Numbered from the stretch's first letter, positions 8,369-16,626 are shown. The stretch is DNA of 36,048 bases from an uncultured Prevotella sp. (GCA_946548065.1 CAMNPM010000025.1:1-36048); one strand, 5' to 3'. The notes: generated by a model not told the origin, from the sequence alone. Numbers and translations are program-made.

Positions 8369-9451
8369 CTATCCGCGTCCGAAGAGCCATTTCTTGAAGA
8401 ACGGACTGATGCGCAGGATGTTGGAGGCGACACAGCTGAACCCGATGACCACCAGGGCCAGAAGAACGGAGATGGTGGTATCGATAGCGAAGTTGTGGCG
8501 GTATTGGTCAAAGAAAGACCCGATGGTCGGCAGGTTGGGTAGGAACAGATAGTGGATGAGGTATATATCCAATGTGCGCCGCCCGATATATTGCAAGGTC
8601 CGACCCACCACGGTGCGCTGCGTGAAGTACTGATGATAGTGGCGGAAATACATAAACACCATGATCAACAGGATAAATCGCGCCAAGGTCAACGGGATGA
8701 TGGCCCATGTCAGGCGCAGGAAATGCCACTTCAGGGAATCCAAGGCAGCAAAGATGACCAAGACCACTATCAGCGGATAGAACCAGCGGCTGTCCATCAG
8801 TCGTTGTGCCTGATCCCAATAACGCCGCACTATATTGCCAAAGACAAAGAATGGCAGATACTGGAACAGCTGCACAAAGCTGGAGTAATCCATAAACTCG
8901 CTGGGCTTTCCCTTCCATCCGAATGCCCACGGAAAGTGCTGAGGCTGGTAACATGTCTCATACAGACATAGTGAGATGACAAAGAGCAGTGTGACGGGAA
9001 TCCATGACTTCACTCTCAACTTGCTCTCCAGATAGCAGAACAAGTAATAGATGATGAACATGTAGAGCAAGACGATGGTAAACCAGTAGCCTCCCTTCAG
9101 CGGTTTGCTCAGCCAGTCGAGCACTGTCGGCATGAACTGCTTGCCCAGGATGGCAGCACCGAAGAGGAAGAATACGATTGTCGGAATGGTCTGAACCCGT
9201 ATCTTTTTCATCAGCAAGGTTCCCAGCGACTTGAGATTCCACATCTGTCCTGCTTTGTAAGCCAAGAAGCCACTTACAAAGAAGAACAATGGCATGCGGA
9301 ACATCACGAGAAACTGCATCGAGGACGACACTTTAGGCATCAGCCCGAAGCCGAAGCCCCAGACGTGATGCGCCACGACCAGTATCATTGTGAATCCTCG
9401 CAAGGCATCCAACCACTCCAGACGGGGTTTCTTGACTACATTATTCTCCAT
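8369..9451 (-). CDS. Membrane acyltransferase, acyltransferase-3 (OafA/NodX) family
   Basis: Protein of 360 residues with about ten hydrophobic segments. The N-terminus has the family signature: RLEWLDALRGFTMILVVAHH, with Arg18-Gly19 and the likely catalytic histidines 28-29. Further in come MFRMPLFFFVSGFLAY and, near the C-terminus, TLDIYLIHYLFLP. These inner-membrane enzymes O-acetylate or otherwise acylate glycans or lipid-linked sugars. The ATG at 9451 is chosen because it follows the promoter and gives the canonical start; a longer frame runs back through the promoter. It is the first gene of the minus-strand operon leading to licD, the fusion enzyme and the opine-dehydrogenase-like gene. 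The substrate is unknown. Confidence 0.88.
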   Translation of the reverse strand: MENNVVKKPRLEWLDALRGFTMILVVAHHVWGFGFGLMPKVSSSMQFLVMFRMPLFFFVSGFLAYKAGQMWNLKSLGTLLMKKIRVQTIPTIVFFLFGAAILGKQFMPTVLDWLSKPLKGGYWFTIVLLYMFIIYYLFCYLESKLRVKSWIPVTLLFVISLCLYETCYQPQHFPWAFGWKGKPSEFMDYSSFVQLFQYLPFFVFGNIVRRYWDQAQRLMDSRWFYPLIVVLVIFAALDSLKWHFLRLTWAIIPLTLARFILLIMVFMYFRHYHQYFTQRTVVGRTLQYIGRRTLDIYLIHYLFLPNLPTIGSFFDQYRHNFAIDTTISVLLALVVIGFSCVASNILRISPFFKKWLFGRG

Positions 9452-9460
9452 ATCTGTGTG

Positions 9461-9491
9461 CAAAATTACGAATTTTATTTTGAATTTCAAA
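9461..9491 (-). promoter_or_regulatory. Promoter of the acyltransferase-licD operon
   Basis: Minus-strand TTTG (9488-9491), 19-bp spacer, TAATTTTG (9461-9468). Its -33 box lies inside the spacer of the divergent flippase promoter, so the two promoters interleave. Confidence 0.75.
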
Positions 9492-9509
9492 CTATTATGC
9501 TTACTTTTG
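9479..9509 (+). promoter_or_regulatory. Promoter of the flippase-GT4 operon
   Basis: TTTG (9479-9482), 19-bp spacer, TACTTTTG (9502-9509). Only 7 nt separate the -7 box from the ATG at 9517, so the transcript should be leaderless or nearly so. Confidence 0.75.
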
Positions 9510-9516
9510 CACTCGT

Positions 9517-10971
9517 ATGGCTGAGAATCTGAAGGAAAAGACGGCAAAAGGCATTGCATGGGGAGCATTAAACAATGGTGCAACCCAGGTGCTGAACCTG
9601 GTGTTCGGCATATTCTTAGGACGCCTGTTGTCAACTGACGACTATGGTATCCTGGCCCTCATTACCATCTTCACCACATTGGCCGGGTGCATACAGGCAG
9701 CAGGATTCTCCCAGGCACTGGCCAACCTGAAACAGCCCACGCACCAAGAATACAATGCTGTATGCTGGTTCAATATCATTGCAGGATTCTGTCTGTATGT
9801 CCTTCTGTTTGCCTGTGCTCCTCTGATAGCATCGTTTTTCGACCAGCCCCTGCTGACAGATGTCGCCCGTCTGGCTTTTCTCTGTATTCCCATCTCTGCC
9901 ATCGGCATTATTCCTAATGCCAAGATATGGATAGAACTGCGTACGCGCGAGCAGGCCATAGCAGGGATAGTGTCACTCTCCGTCTCAGGCTGCTGCGGAG
10001 TATGCATGGCCTGGAACGGTTACGGATATTGGAGCCTGGCTTGGCAGCAGGTAATATACATCACCACGGCTACCATCATCAAGTATTACTTCACACGCTG
10101 GTGTCCCACATGGCCCGTCGACTTTACGCCTGTACGGAATATGTTCCGCTTCTCGTCGAAGATGCTCCTGACAAACATGCTGACCATCATCAGCCAGAAT
10201 GTCCTGACATTTATCTTTGGCAAACTGCTACCCATCTCTGCCGTCGGCCTGTTCACCCAGGCCAACAAGTGGAGTGCTATGGGCAGCTCCTTTGTCTCAA
10301 ACACCATGGCCCAGGTGGCACAGCCCGTACTGGCCAGTGTCGGTGACGAGGCTGAGCGCCAGGAGCGCATCTTCCGCAAGATGCTCCGCTTCACGTCGTT
10401 CGTTTCGTTCCCACTCATGTTGGGACTGGCGCTCGTAGCACGAGAATTCATTCTGCTGACGGTAGGTCCCAAATGGGAACCCTGCGTACCGCTATTGCAG
10501 ATTCTCTGTGTCGGGTCGGCATGCCTGCCTCTTCACATCCTGTATCAGAATGCCATCATCAGCAACGGACGGTCTGACATATACCTGCGAATGGTAGCCC
10601 TGCAGATAGTCCTGCAAATCGGCATCACCCTCAGCCTGACTTCGCAAGGCATCACGGCGATGGTCATGGCCTTTTCCTTGCTCAACATTTTCTTCACCTT
10701 TGGCTGGCACTATGCGCTTCGCAGCGTCAGGGCAATCAGTTTGCTGGACAGCCTGCGCGACACGCTCCCCTTTGCCATCGTGGCAGCCGGATGTATGATG
10801 GTCACCTATTACCTTTCCACGTGGACAGACGCGCTATGGCTCCTTCTTGCTGTCCGCGTCATGATGGCCTCGATGCTCTATGCAGGAGCCATGAAACTGC
10901 TTCATGCCAAGACCATGGACGAATGTCTGGCTTTTGTTTTTCGCAAATCAAAGAGACAGACTGAGCTATGA
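9517..10971 (+). CDS. Polysaccharide flippase (Wzx-type, MOP superfamily)
   Basis: Protein of 484 residues, hydrophobic throughout, with about 12-14 predicted membrane helices. The start MAENLKEKTAKGIAWGALNN and the following segment (GIFLGRLLSTDDYGILAL) are typical of oligosaccharide flippases of the PST/MOP group, which move undecaprenyl-linked glycans across the inner membrane. It overlaps the next gene by 4 bp (ATGA). With glycosyltransferases and LicD nearby it probably exports the repeat unit made by this locus. No Wzy polymerase is seen in the window, so either the glycan is not polymerised here or wzy lies elsewhere. Confidence 0.9.
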   Translation: MAENLKEKTAKGIAWGALNNGATQVLNLVFGIFLGRLLSTDDYGILALITIFTTLAGCIQAAGFSQALANLKQPTHQEYNAVCWFNIIAGFCLYVLLFACAPLIASFFDQPLLTDVARLAFLCIPISAIGIIPNAKIWIELRTREQAIAGIVSLSVSGCCGVCMAWNGYGYWSLAWQQVIYITTATIIKYYFTRWCPTWPVDFTPVRNMFRFSSKMLLTNMLTIISQNVLTFIFGKLLPISAVGLFTQANKWSAMGSSFVSNTMAQVAQPVLASVGDEAERQERIFRKMLRFTSFVSFPLMLGLALVAREFILLTVGPKWEPCVPLLQILCVGSACLPLHILYQNAIISNGRSDIYLRMVALQIVLQIGITLSLTSQGITAMVMAFSLLNIFFTFGWHYALRSVRAISLLDSLRDTLPFAIVAAGCMMVTYYLSTWTDALWLLLAVRVMMASMLYAGAMKLLHAKTMDECLAFVFRKSKRQTEL

Positions 10972-12065
10972 AGGTATTTCACGTCATATCCCATTTTGAC
11001 TTGGGCGGTGCCGAGCGGGTGGCTGTCAACATCTGCCATTCTGCCACTCCCGGCATGGAGTATCATATAGTAGAGGTGATTCGTGGCAACACGCCCTACA
11101 CCGGCAAGATGATTCAGGAACTGAAAGAGGCTGGTATCGTGTACCATCGTGCATATATGCCGGAAATCAAGTTCCATTATCTGTTTGAAAGGCTGGCTGC
11201 TTTGACATTCCCCCTATGGTTCATCTTCATATTCCGAAAATACCGGCCCGATGTGATTCATTGTCATACGGAGATTCCCGAGTTTGCCACATACTGTTTT
11301 TTCAGGCTTTTTCCCAAGTTGTTAAAGACCTGTAAGGTGGTGCGAACTATTCACAACACGACACTCTGGAACGGAATGGAATGGATAGCTCCCAGGGTTG
11401 AGCGATTCATGCAGTCCCAGCAAGCCAATATCGCTATCTCGTCGTCTGTCAGGGAAAACTATCGCAACACCTACGGGCAAGAACCGCCCATCATTTATAA
11501 TGGCGTGTCCGACACGGGCCACCAGCGATGCTACCAACGACTAAGAGCTGGAAAGACCAACATCCTGTTTGCTGGCCGTTTCGAGCAGCAAAAGGGCATC
11601 ACTCACCTCGTAGAGATTATCCAGCAGATGCAGAATGACAACCGCTATTTCTTCCACATCATTGGCGACGGACGGCTGAAGACTTTTCTGGTTAGTAGTC
11701 TGCAAAACTGCCACAATGCCGAGATTTGTCCTACCCTTTTTGGACTTTCAGACTACCTTTCGTCCTTCGACTATCTGCTGATGCCGTCAGAGCATGAAGG
11801 CCTGAGCATGCTGTCCATTGAGGCCTCCATGTCCTGCCTGCCCGTCATTGCCAACAACTGCAAAGGGCTGAAGGACACGCTGCCAGCCGACTGGCCCCTG
11901 AAGGTGGAGGACAATCGGCTGGAGGCTTACCTCCATCTGTTCAGCAACATCTTACCCACGCTCCATCGTAATTTGTTGGGCCAGCAAGCCAGACAGTTCG
12001 CACTTCAGCACTTTACCATTCAGGGGATGCAAAGCCAATACGAAAAGGTCTACCGATTGCGCTGA
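10968..12065 (+). CDS. Glycosyltransferase family 4
   Basis: Protein of 365 residues with the GT-B fold pattern. The N-terminal acceptor domain starts HVISHFDLGGAERVAVNI. The C-terminal donor domain has ILFAGRFEQQKGITHLVEII and the EX7E-type motif in EHEGLSMLSIEA. It probably adds one sugar to the glycan exported by the flippase encoded just upstream, with which it overlaps by 4 bp. Donor and acceptor cannot be told from sequence. A 22-nt tandem repeat array begins 20 bp after its stop codon. Confidence 0.92.
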   Translation: MKVFHVISHFDLGGAERVAVNICHSATPGMEYHIVEVIRGNTPYTGKMIQELKEAGIVYHRAYMPEIKFHYLFERLAALTFPLWFIFIFRKYRPDVIHCHTEIPEFATYCFFRLFPKLLKTCKVVRTIHNTTLWNGMEWIAPRVERFMQSQQANIAISSSVRENYRNTYGQEPPIIYNGVSDTGHQRCYQRLRAGKTNILFAGRFEQQKGITHLVEIIQQMQNDNRYFFHIIGDGRLKTFLVSSLQNCHNAEICPTLFGLSDYLSSFDYLLMPSEHEGLSMLSIEASMSCLPVIANNCKGLKDTLPADWPLKVEDNRLEAYLHLFSNILPTLHRNLLGQQARQFALQHFTIQGMQSQYEKVYRLR

Positions 12066-12084
12066 AGTGTGACTTAACTTACAT

Positions 12085-12172
12085 GATAAATCGAGCTAAC
12101 TCAGACGATGAATCGAGCTAACTCAGACGATGAAATGAATTAGCTCAAACGATGAGTCGAGTTAACTCACCC
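12085..12172. repeat. Four tandem 22-nt repeats with a palindromic core
   Basis: Units at 12085, 12107, 12129 and 12151, each 22 nt. Each starts GATGA or GATAA and holds a near-palindromic core: GAGCTAACTC in units 1-2, GAATTAGCTC in unit 3, and the perfect palindrome GAGTTAACTC in unit 4. A degenerate fifth unit may precede them (12063-12084). There is no spacer DNA between units. The array fills half of the 166-bp gap between convergent GT4 and GT2 genes; nothing was recognised in the remaining 12173-12231. Confidence 0.85.
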
Positions 12173-12231
12173 TCAGGTCTAATACTACTAATAGAATACC
12201 TCTTGATAGTTTTTTAGCCCAACACACCCCC

Positions 12232-13170
12232 CTAATACGCCAGTGCTCTTACCAACCGATAGGCATAGTCAGTAAGCGACAGGGGAATACGTGTGTCATG
12301 AAACATCCAGAAAAGCAGCCTTGCAGACAAATGCTCCGGCACATATTGCAGCACATTGTCAGCATCAGCGACAGCATAGCCTGAGCGGCGACATTCACGG
12401 TAGGCATTCAGCAGGCCAACCTCCAGGCACAATGGCAGATGGCCGCGCTGATGGTAGAACCGCAAGACCTGACTTATACAACGGAAGTAGGAATGGATGT
12501 TCTTCCTGCTGATGTTGTTAGTGTACGACGACTGGTTGTCTGTGCGATACCAATAAACCACCTCATCAATCCAGGCACGACTGGTAACAGCTGCCAGCCG
12601 ACTGGTGGCACAGACATCCTCTGCGAAGTCGATGCCTTCCATAAACAGGTTGGGTACCCGGTTGAGCACCTCTGTCTTATACAACTTGCCCCATACACGC
12701 AGCGATATCACGTTCTGACACAAGGCTCTGCGCAGGTAGCTACGACCTTGCGAGTGGTCGGGCAACAGTGTCCGCCCCGTCTGCCCGCTGCTATATTCAG
12801 CATAGCCACCCTCCACGATGTCGGCATCCGTTTCCTCCATGCGCTTGACAAGTATGGCTACAGCATCCTGAGGCAGGATGTCATCGCTGTCAACAATGAT
12901 AAAGTAGTCTGTGTGTACCTCTGATATCAAATGGGCGCGTGTCGCTCCGAGCCCCTTGTTTTCTTCGTTGCAGAGTATCCTGACCTGGGCAGCACGCTCA
13001 GGATGTCTGTCAATCACCTTTTGCAACAGCTCCATACTTCGGTCTGGCGTACAGTCGTTGCAGAAGATAAACTCCAGTTCTGGGTAGCTTTGGTTGAACA
13101 ACGATTCAGCACATTGCTCGATGTACTGTTCCACACCATATATGGGTACTAACAACGAAATCTTCATCAT
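12232..13170 (-). CDS. Glycosyltransferase family 2
   Basis: Protein of 312 residues with the GT-A fold start ISLLVPIYGVEQYIEQCAES, the nucleotide-binding FCNDCTPD, and the metal-binding DSDD within YFIIVDSDDILP. It is an inverting transferase probably acting on the cytoplasmic face in glycan synthesis; donor and acceptor are unknown. The start overlaps the nadD stop by 4 bp, with two consecutive ATG codons available (13170 and 13167). It is the last gene of the yicC-gmk-nadD unit, so a glycan gene has been appended to a housekeeping operon. Confidence 0.9.
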   Translation of the reverse strand: MMKISLLVPIYGVEQYIEQCAESLFNQSYPELEFIFCNDCTPDRSMELLQKVIDRHPERAAQVRILCNEENKGLGATRAHLISEVHTDYFIIVDSDDILPQDAVAILVKRMEETDADIVEGGYAEYSSGQTGRTLLPDHSQGRSYLRRALCQNVISLRVWGKLYKTEVLNRVPNLFMEGIDFAEDVCATSRLAAVTSRAWIDEVVYWYRTDNQSSYTNNISRKNIHSYFRCISQVLRFYHQRGHLPLCLEVGLLNAYRECRRSGYAVADADNVLQYVPEHLSARLLFWMFHDTRIPLSLTDYAYRLVRALAY

Positions 13171-13763
13171 ACCGTTTCTATGCTATAATAGTTCTCTACT
13201 TCCTCCCTGATACAATCCGGCACTAGTCCGCTGATGCTTTCTCCTGCCCTTACGCGCTGGCGAATCTCGGTACTGCTCACATCCAGCAGGGGCACATCAA
13301 TGGTTCCCGGATACTGGTCGCGGGGATAGACTATGACCCTATGGTGCCACAGGATGTCCTGCCAGTGGCTCCAACGCTGAAAGTGGGCCCAGTTGTCGCC
13401 TCCTATCAGCAATACAAATTCATGTTCGGGATAGTCTGCGCTCAGATGCCGGAGCGTGTTCCAAGTGTATGATGGACGTGGTAGCCGGAATTCGTAGTCG
13501 CAGGCTTTGATACGCTCGCTGCCCTCCAGGGCTTTCCGGGCCAGCTCATAGCGCAGCTGGTCATCCAGTAATTGCCGGTCTTGCTTCAGCGGATTCTGCG
13601 GCGACACCATCAGCCACACCTCGTCCAGTCCGCATTGGCTGAGCACGGCTTTGGCCAAGGCGATATGACCATTATGGATGGGGTTGAAGGAGCCGCCAAA
13701 AATACCGAACCTCCTCCGACCCCTCCCAAGGAGGGGAGTGGCTGGCGCAACGCGGCTATTCAT
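13167..13763 (-). CDS. nadD: Nicotinate-nucleotide adenylyltransferase
   Basis: Protein of 198 residues that converts nicotinate mononucleotide to deamido-NAD. The adenylyltransferase signature GIFGGSFNPIHNGH is complete, and the C-terminal SSTEIRQRVRAGESISGLVP is the second family motif. The usual protein starts one to four residues before GIFGG. Here the only in-frame start is ATG 13763, giving an extra N-terminal stretch [17 protein letters not shown], encoded largely by the 37-nt hairpin repeat. No ATG, GTG or TTG lies in frame between this ATG and GIFGG, so the repeat must be translated. It overlaps gmk by 8 bp and the GT2 gene by 4 bp. Confidence 0.95.
   Translation of the reverse strand: MNSRVAPATPLLGRGRRRFGIFGGSFNPIHNGHIALAKAVLSQCGLDEVWLMVSPQNPLKQDRQLLDDQLRYELARKALEGSERIKACDYEFRLPRPSYTWNTLRHLSADYPEHEFVLLIGGDNWAHFQRWSHWQDILWHHRVIVYPRDQYPGTIDVPLLDVSSTEIRQRVRAGESISGLVPDCIREEVENYYSIETV
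13708..13744. repeat. 37-nt GC-rich hairpin repeat, copy 2, at the nadD start
   Basis: Same element as 2526-2562 with two mismatches; the hairpin CCCCTCCCAAGGAGGGG is at 13720-13736. It encodes residues from about 7 to 19 of NadD and, in the mRNA, places a 7-bp GC stem shortly after the start codon. Confidence 0.8.
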
Positions 13764-14328
13764 TAAGGAACGTTTTAATTGCCTGCAATGTTTCCTGCTT
13801 GGCAGTCTCCAAGTCGTCGTTCACCACGACATGGTCAAACTGTGGGGCAAAGGTCATCTCATAGGCAGCCTTTGCCAGGCGTTGCTCGATGGCCTCGGCA
13901 GAATCAGTAGCACGACCTTCCAGCCTGCGGCGCAGCTCTTCCACAGAGGGGGGCTGGATAAACAGGCTCATAGCCTCATCGCCATAATATTTCTTGATAT
14001 TGATACCTCCTTTCACATCAACGTCGAACACCACGTTCTGTCCTGCTTCGCGCTGTCGCTCCACCTGCTGTTTCAACGTTCCGTAGAAGCGATTCTCATA
14101 CACTTCCTCATACTCCAGGAATTCATTGTCTGCAATCTTTGCCTTGAACTCCTCCGGAGTCAGGAAAAAATACTCCACTCCGTCCTGCTCGGTGCCTCGC
14201 GGAGCCCGGCTGGTGCATGAGACGGAGAAATACAGCTTCAGTTCCGGATGCTCTTGCATCAGCCAGTTGACGATGGTCGACTTCCCGCTTCCCGAGGGAG
14301 CGGAGAATATGATTAACCTCCCCCTCAT
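13756..14328 (-). CDS. gmk: Guanylate kinase
   Basis: Protein of 190 residues that phosphorylates GMP to GDP. The P-loop is IIFSAPSGSGKST, and the guanylate-binding region (FSVSCTSRAPRGTE, then GVEYFFLTPEEF) is canonical. The ATG at 14328 gives the usual MRGRLIIFSAP start; an alternative ATG at 14340 would add four residues and overlap the yicC stop by 11 bp. It overlaps nadD by 8 bp. The yicC-gmk-nadD order is common in Bacteroidota. Confidence 0.97.
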   Translation of the reverse strand: MRGRLIIFSAPSGSGKSTIVNWLMQEHPELKLYFSVSCTSRAPRGTEQDGVEYFFLTPEEFKAKIADNEFLEYEEVYENRFYGTLKQQVERQREAGQNVVFDVDVKGGINIKKYYGDEAMSLFIQPPSVEELRRRLEGRATDSAEAIEQRLAKAAYEMTFAPQFDHVVVNDDLETAKQETLQAIKTFLNE

Positions 14329-14329
14329 T

Positions 14330-15202
14330 TTATAATGCATTAAGTACTTGTTCCTTGATTTGTTCTAGTTCGTCCTTCATCTTCACCACGATGTTTTGCA
14401 TCTCGGCTTGATTCGACTTGGAGCCGGTAGTATTGATTTCGCGCCCCATCTCCTGGGCAATGAAGCCCAGCTTCTTACCCTGACCGGCCTCATCGGCCAT
14501 TGTCTCGCGGAAGTATTTCAGATGGTTGGTCAGGCGCTGTTTCTCTTCGCTGATGTCCAGCTTCTCAATATAGTAGATGAGCTCCTGCTCCAGGCGGTTC
14601 TTGTCGTATTCGGCCTCAGGAATCTGCTTCAGCCCGTCTATAATACGGGAACGTATCTTCTCTACACGGCTCTTCTCATAGGGTTCGATGCTCAACATCA
14701 GGCGTTCGATATTGTCTATCTTCTCTGCAAACTTCTTCTCCAATGCAGCACCTTCCTGGGTGCGGAAATCCACTAAATGGCCTATAGCCTCGCTGACACC
14801 TTGGCGCAAGGCCTGCCACTCATCATCCTCAAGGACCTCCACCTCTGTCTTTGTCAACACATCCGGCATGCGGACCAGTGTCTGGATCCAGTCTGTCACC
14901 TCAAGATGATGCTCATCGGCAAAGCTCTTCAGCTGTTCGTAATATCCTTGCATCAGAGCGGTATTCACCGGACTTGCTACCGTCGACTCGTCTTTCTCAA
15001 TCCAGATAGAGAAGTCGACCTTGCCACGCAGTAGCTTTTCTGCAATCATCTGGCGAATCTCCATTTCTTTCTCACGATAGAGTGGGGCAATACGCGTTGT
15101 TAAATCCAGCTGCTTGGAATTGAGCGACTTGATTTCTACGTTTATTTTCTTTCCGTTATAGACTACGAGCGACTTGCCATAGCCTGTCATTGACTGTATC
15201 AT
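14330..15202 (-). CDS. yicC: YicC/YloC family endoribonuclease
   Basis: Protein of 290 residues. The canonical N-terminus MIQSMTGYGKS fixes the ATG at 15202; a longer frame reads back through the divergent promoter region. The C-terminal DUF1732 part is complete (GRLIxEI-like region GREINTTGSKSNQAEMQNIV). Homologues in E. coli and Bacillus are reported as endoribonucleases that affect RNA turnover. It is the first gene of the yicC-gmk-nadD-GT2 unit. Confidence 0.93.
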   Translation of the reverse strand: MIQSMTGYGKSLVVYNGKKINVEIKSLNSKQLDLTTRIAPLYREKEMEIRQMIAEKLLRGKVDFSIWIEKDESTVASPVNTALMQGYYEQLKSFADEHHLEVTDWIQTLVRMPDVLTKTEVEVLEDDEWQALRQGVSEAIGHLVDFRTQEGAALEKKFAEKIDNIERLMLSIEPYEKSRVEKIRSRIIDGLKQIPEAEYDKNRLEQELIYYIEKLDISEEKQRLTNHLKYFRETMADEAGQGKKLGFIAQEMGREINTTGSKSNQAEMQNIVVKMKDELEQIKEQVLNAL

Positions 15203-15232
15203 ATTCTCGATATTTTTTCTTAAATATGGTTG

Positions 15233-15240
15233 CAAAGGTA
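15233..15240 (-). promoter_or_regulatory. -7 box of the yicC operon
   Basis: Minus-strand TACCTTTG matches TAnnTTTG, about 30 nt before the yicC ATG. No clear TTTG -33 box is seen. Confidence 0.5.
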
Positions 15241-15282
15241 CAAAATTTCCATGAAATATGCGAGAAATGAAGGGAAAATTCG

Positions 15283-15290
15283 TACCTTTG
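15283..15290 (+). promoter_or_regulatory. -7 box of the tsaB operon
   Basis: TACCTTTG, 18 nt before the tsaB ATG. No clear -33 box is seen. It lies 43 bp from the divergent yicC -7 box. Confidence 0.5.
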
Positions 15291-15308
15291 CACTTTAAAA
15301 AGTAATTT

Positions 15309-16007
15309 ATGGCTTGCATACTACATATAGAAACCAGTACTACATTGTGTTCCGTAGCCGTGTCGGAAGACGGGCAGTGCATCTTCGAGCAGGAAGAACG
15401 AGGAGAACACGGTGCTGGTGCCGAGCGACTGGGTACGATGGTAGACGAAGCCCTGTCGTTCACCGACAATCATGCCATTCCCTTCGATGCAGTGAGCGTC
15501 AGTGCCGGGCCGGGCTCTTATACCGGTCTGCGCATCGGAGTGTCTATGGCCAAAGGTCTCTGCTATGGTCGCGACCTGAAACTGATAGCTGTTCCTACCC
15601 TGGAGCTGATGTGTGTTCCCGTACTCCTGCGCGAACTGACAGCCGACGACGAAGATGCGCTGTTCTGTCCTATGCTCGACGCACGGAGAATGGAGGTTTA
15701 TGCTGCCCTCTACGACCGCTCGCTGAAGACCGTCCGTGAGGTCAGTGCGGACGTTGTGACGGAAGAGACCTATAAGCAATGGCTCGACGAACGTCCCGTC
15801 TACTTCTTCGGCAATGGTGCCAAGAAGTGCATGGCGACCATCAACCACCCCAACGCGCACTATATCGACGGTATTGAGCCGTTGGCCAAATGGATGCAGC
15901 CGTTAGCCGAAAAGCGTTTCCTGAACGGACAAACGGAAGACGTGGCTTACTTTGTGCCTTTTTACCTGAAAGACTTCGTTGCCATCAAACCCAAGAAATT
16001 AATATAA
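15309..16007 (+). CDS. tsaB: tRNA threonylcarbamoyladenosine biosynthesis protein TsaB
   Basis: Protein of 232 residues of the ASKHA fold, the partner of TsaD and TsaE in making t6A37 of ANN-decoding tRNAs. The start ILHIETSTTLCSVAVSEDG and the motif SAGPGSYTGLRIGVSMAKGL are the family signatures. Length is normal. It begins a six-gene plus-strand run; the next start is 2 bp after its stop. Confidence 0.95.
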   Translation: MACILHIETSTTLCSVAVSEDGQCIFEQEERGEHGAGAERLGTMVDEALSFTDNHAIPFDAVSVSAGPGSYTGLRIGVSMAKGLCYGRDLKLIAVPTLELMCVPVLLRELTADDEDALFCPMLDARRMEVYAALYDRSLKTVREVSADVVTEETYKQWLDERPVYFFGNGAKKCMATINHPNAHYIDGIEPLAKWMQPLAEKRFLNGQTEDVAYFVPFYLKDFVAIKPKKLI

Positions 16008-16009
16008 GA

Positions 16010-16618
16010 ATGGACATTAAAGGATTAGACTATAACACGCAACGCGAGAAGCTGGTCATGTCTGAATATGGCCGTGAGATTCAGAAGATGGTCGATCTGG
16101 CCATCAGCCTGCCCACCAAGGAAGAGCGCAATCGCTGCGCCCTGACCATCATCAGACAGATGGAAAACAAGAACCCGCAACTGCGTACGACGCCCAACTA
16201 CGAGCGAACCCTGTGGGACCATTTATACCTGATGGGGCGCAAACAGCTGGACATCGATTGGCCTTTCGATGTGAATGAAGCTGAGAAGATACACTCGAAG
16301 CCCAAACCCATGCAGCATCCTGTACACGATGAGCAGGCTCAGTTGCGCCACTACGGACGGCTGTTAGGACAGGTGTTTGAAAAGCTGGAGACCATGCCCG
16401 AGGGTCCTGAGCGCGATGCACTGGTCATGCAGACTGCCTGTCAGATGAAACGCGACCTCATGGCATGGGGACATGGCTCCATCGAAGATGAAAAGGTGGC
16501 CGACGACCTGGCTCGCTATACCCATGGCAAGATACAGATCGCCCCCCAGCACTTCCATCTGGGACGCGTTGACCTGCCTACCGGCAACGAAGGGAAGAAA
16601 GGAAAGCGTAAGAAGTAA
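16010..16618 (+). CDS. DUF4290 domain-containing protein
   Basis: Protein of 202 residues, soluble, with no signal peptide. It starts MDIKGLDYNTQREKLVMSEY and has a conserved-looking block ERTLWDHLYLMG, followed by charged helices and a lysine/glycine-rich C-terminus (NEGKKGKRKK). I recognise it as DUF4290, a family of unknown function found in Bacteroidota, typically just upstream of murA. The ATG at 16010 is 2 bp after the tsaB stop; the longer frame overlaps tsaB and is not used. The basic tail could contact nucleic acid, but this is a guess. Confidence 0.88.
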   Translation: MDIKGLDYNTQREKLVMSEYGREIQKMVDLAISLPTKEERNRCALTIIRQMENKNPQLRTTPNYERTLWDHLYLMGRKQLDIDWPFDVNEAEKIHSKPKPMQHPVHDEQAQLRHYGRLLGQVFEKLETMPEGPERDALVMQTACQMKRDLMAWGHGSIEDEKVADDLARYTHGKIQIAPQHFHLGRVDLPTGNEGKKGKRKK

Positions 16619-16626
16619 GACACCCT

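Noticed and set aside
8313..8552. Plus-strand frame between licD and the acyltransferase
   Set aside because: Overlaps the end of the acyltransferase in antisense; the minus-strand 50-codon remnant explains the gap better.
12085..12172. CRISPR array
   Set aside because: Units are contiguous with no unique spacers and no cas genes are near.
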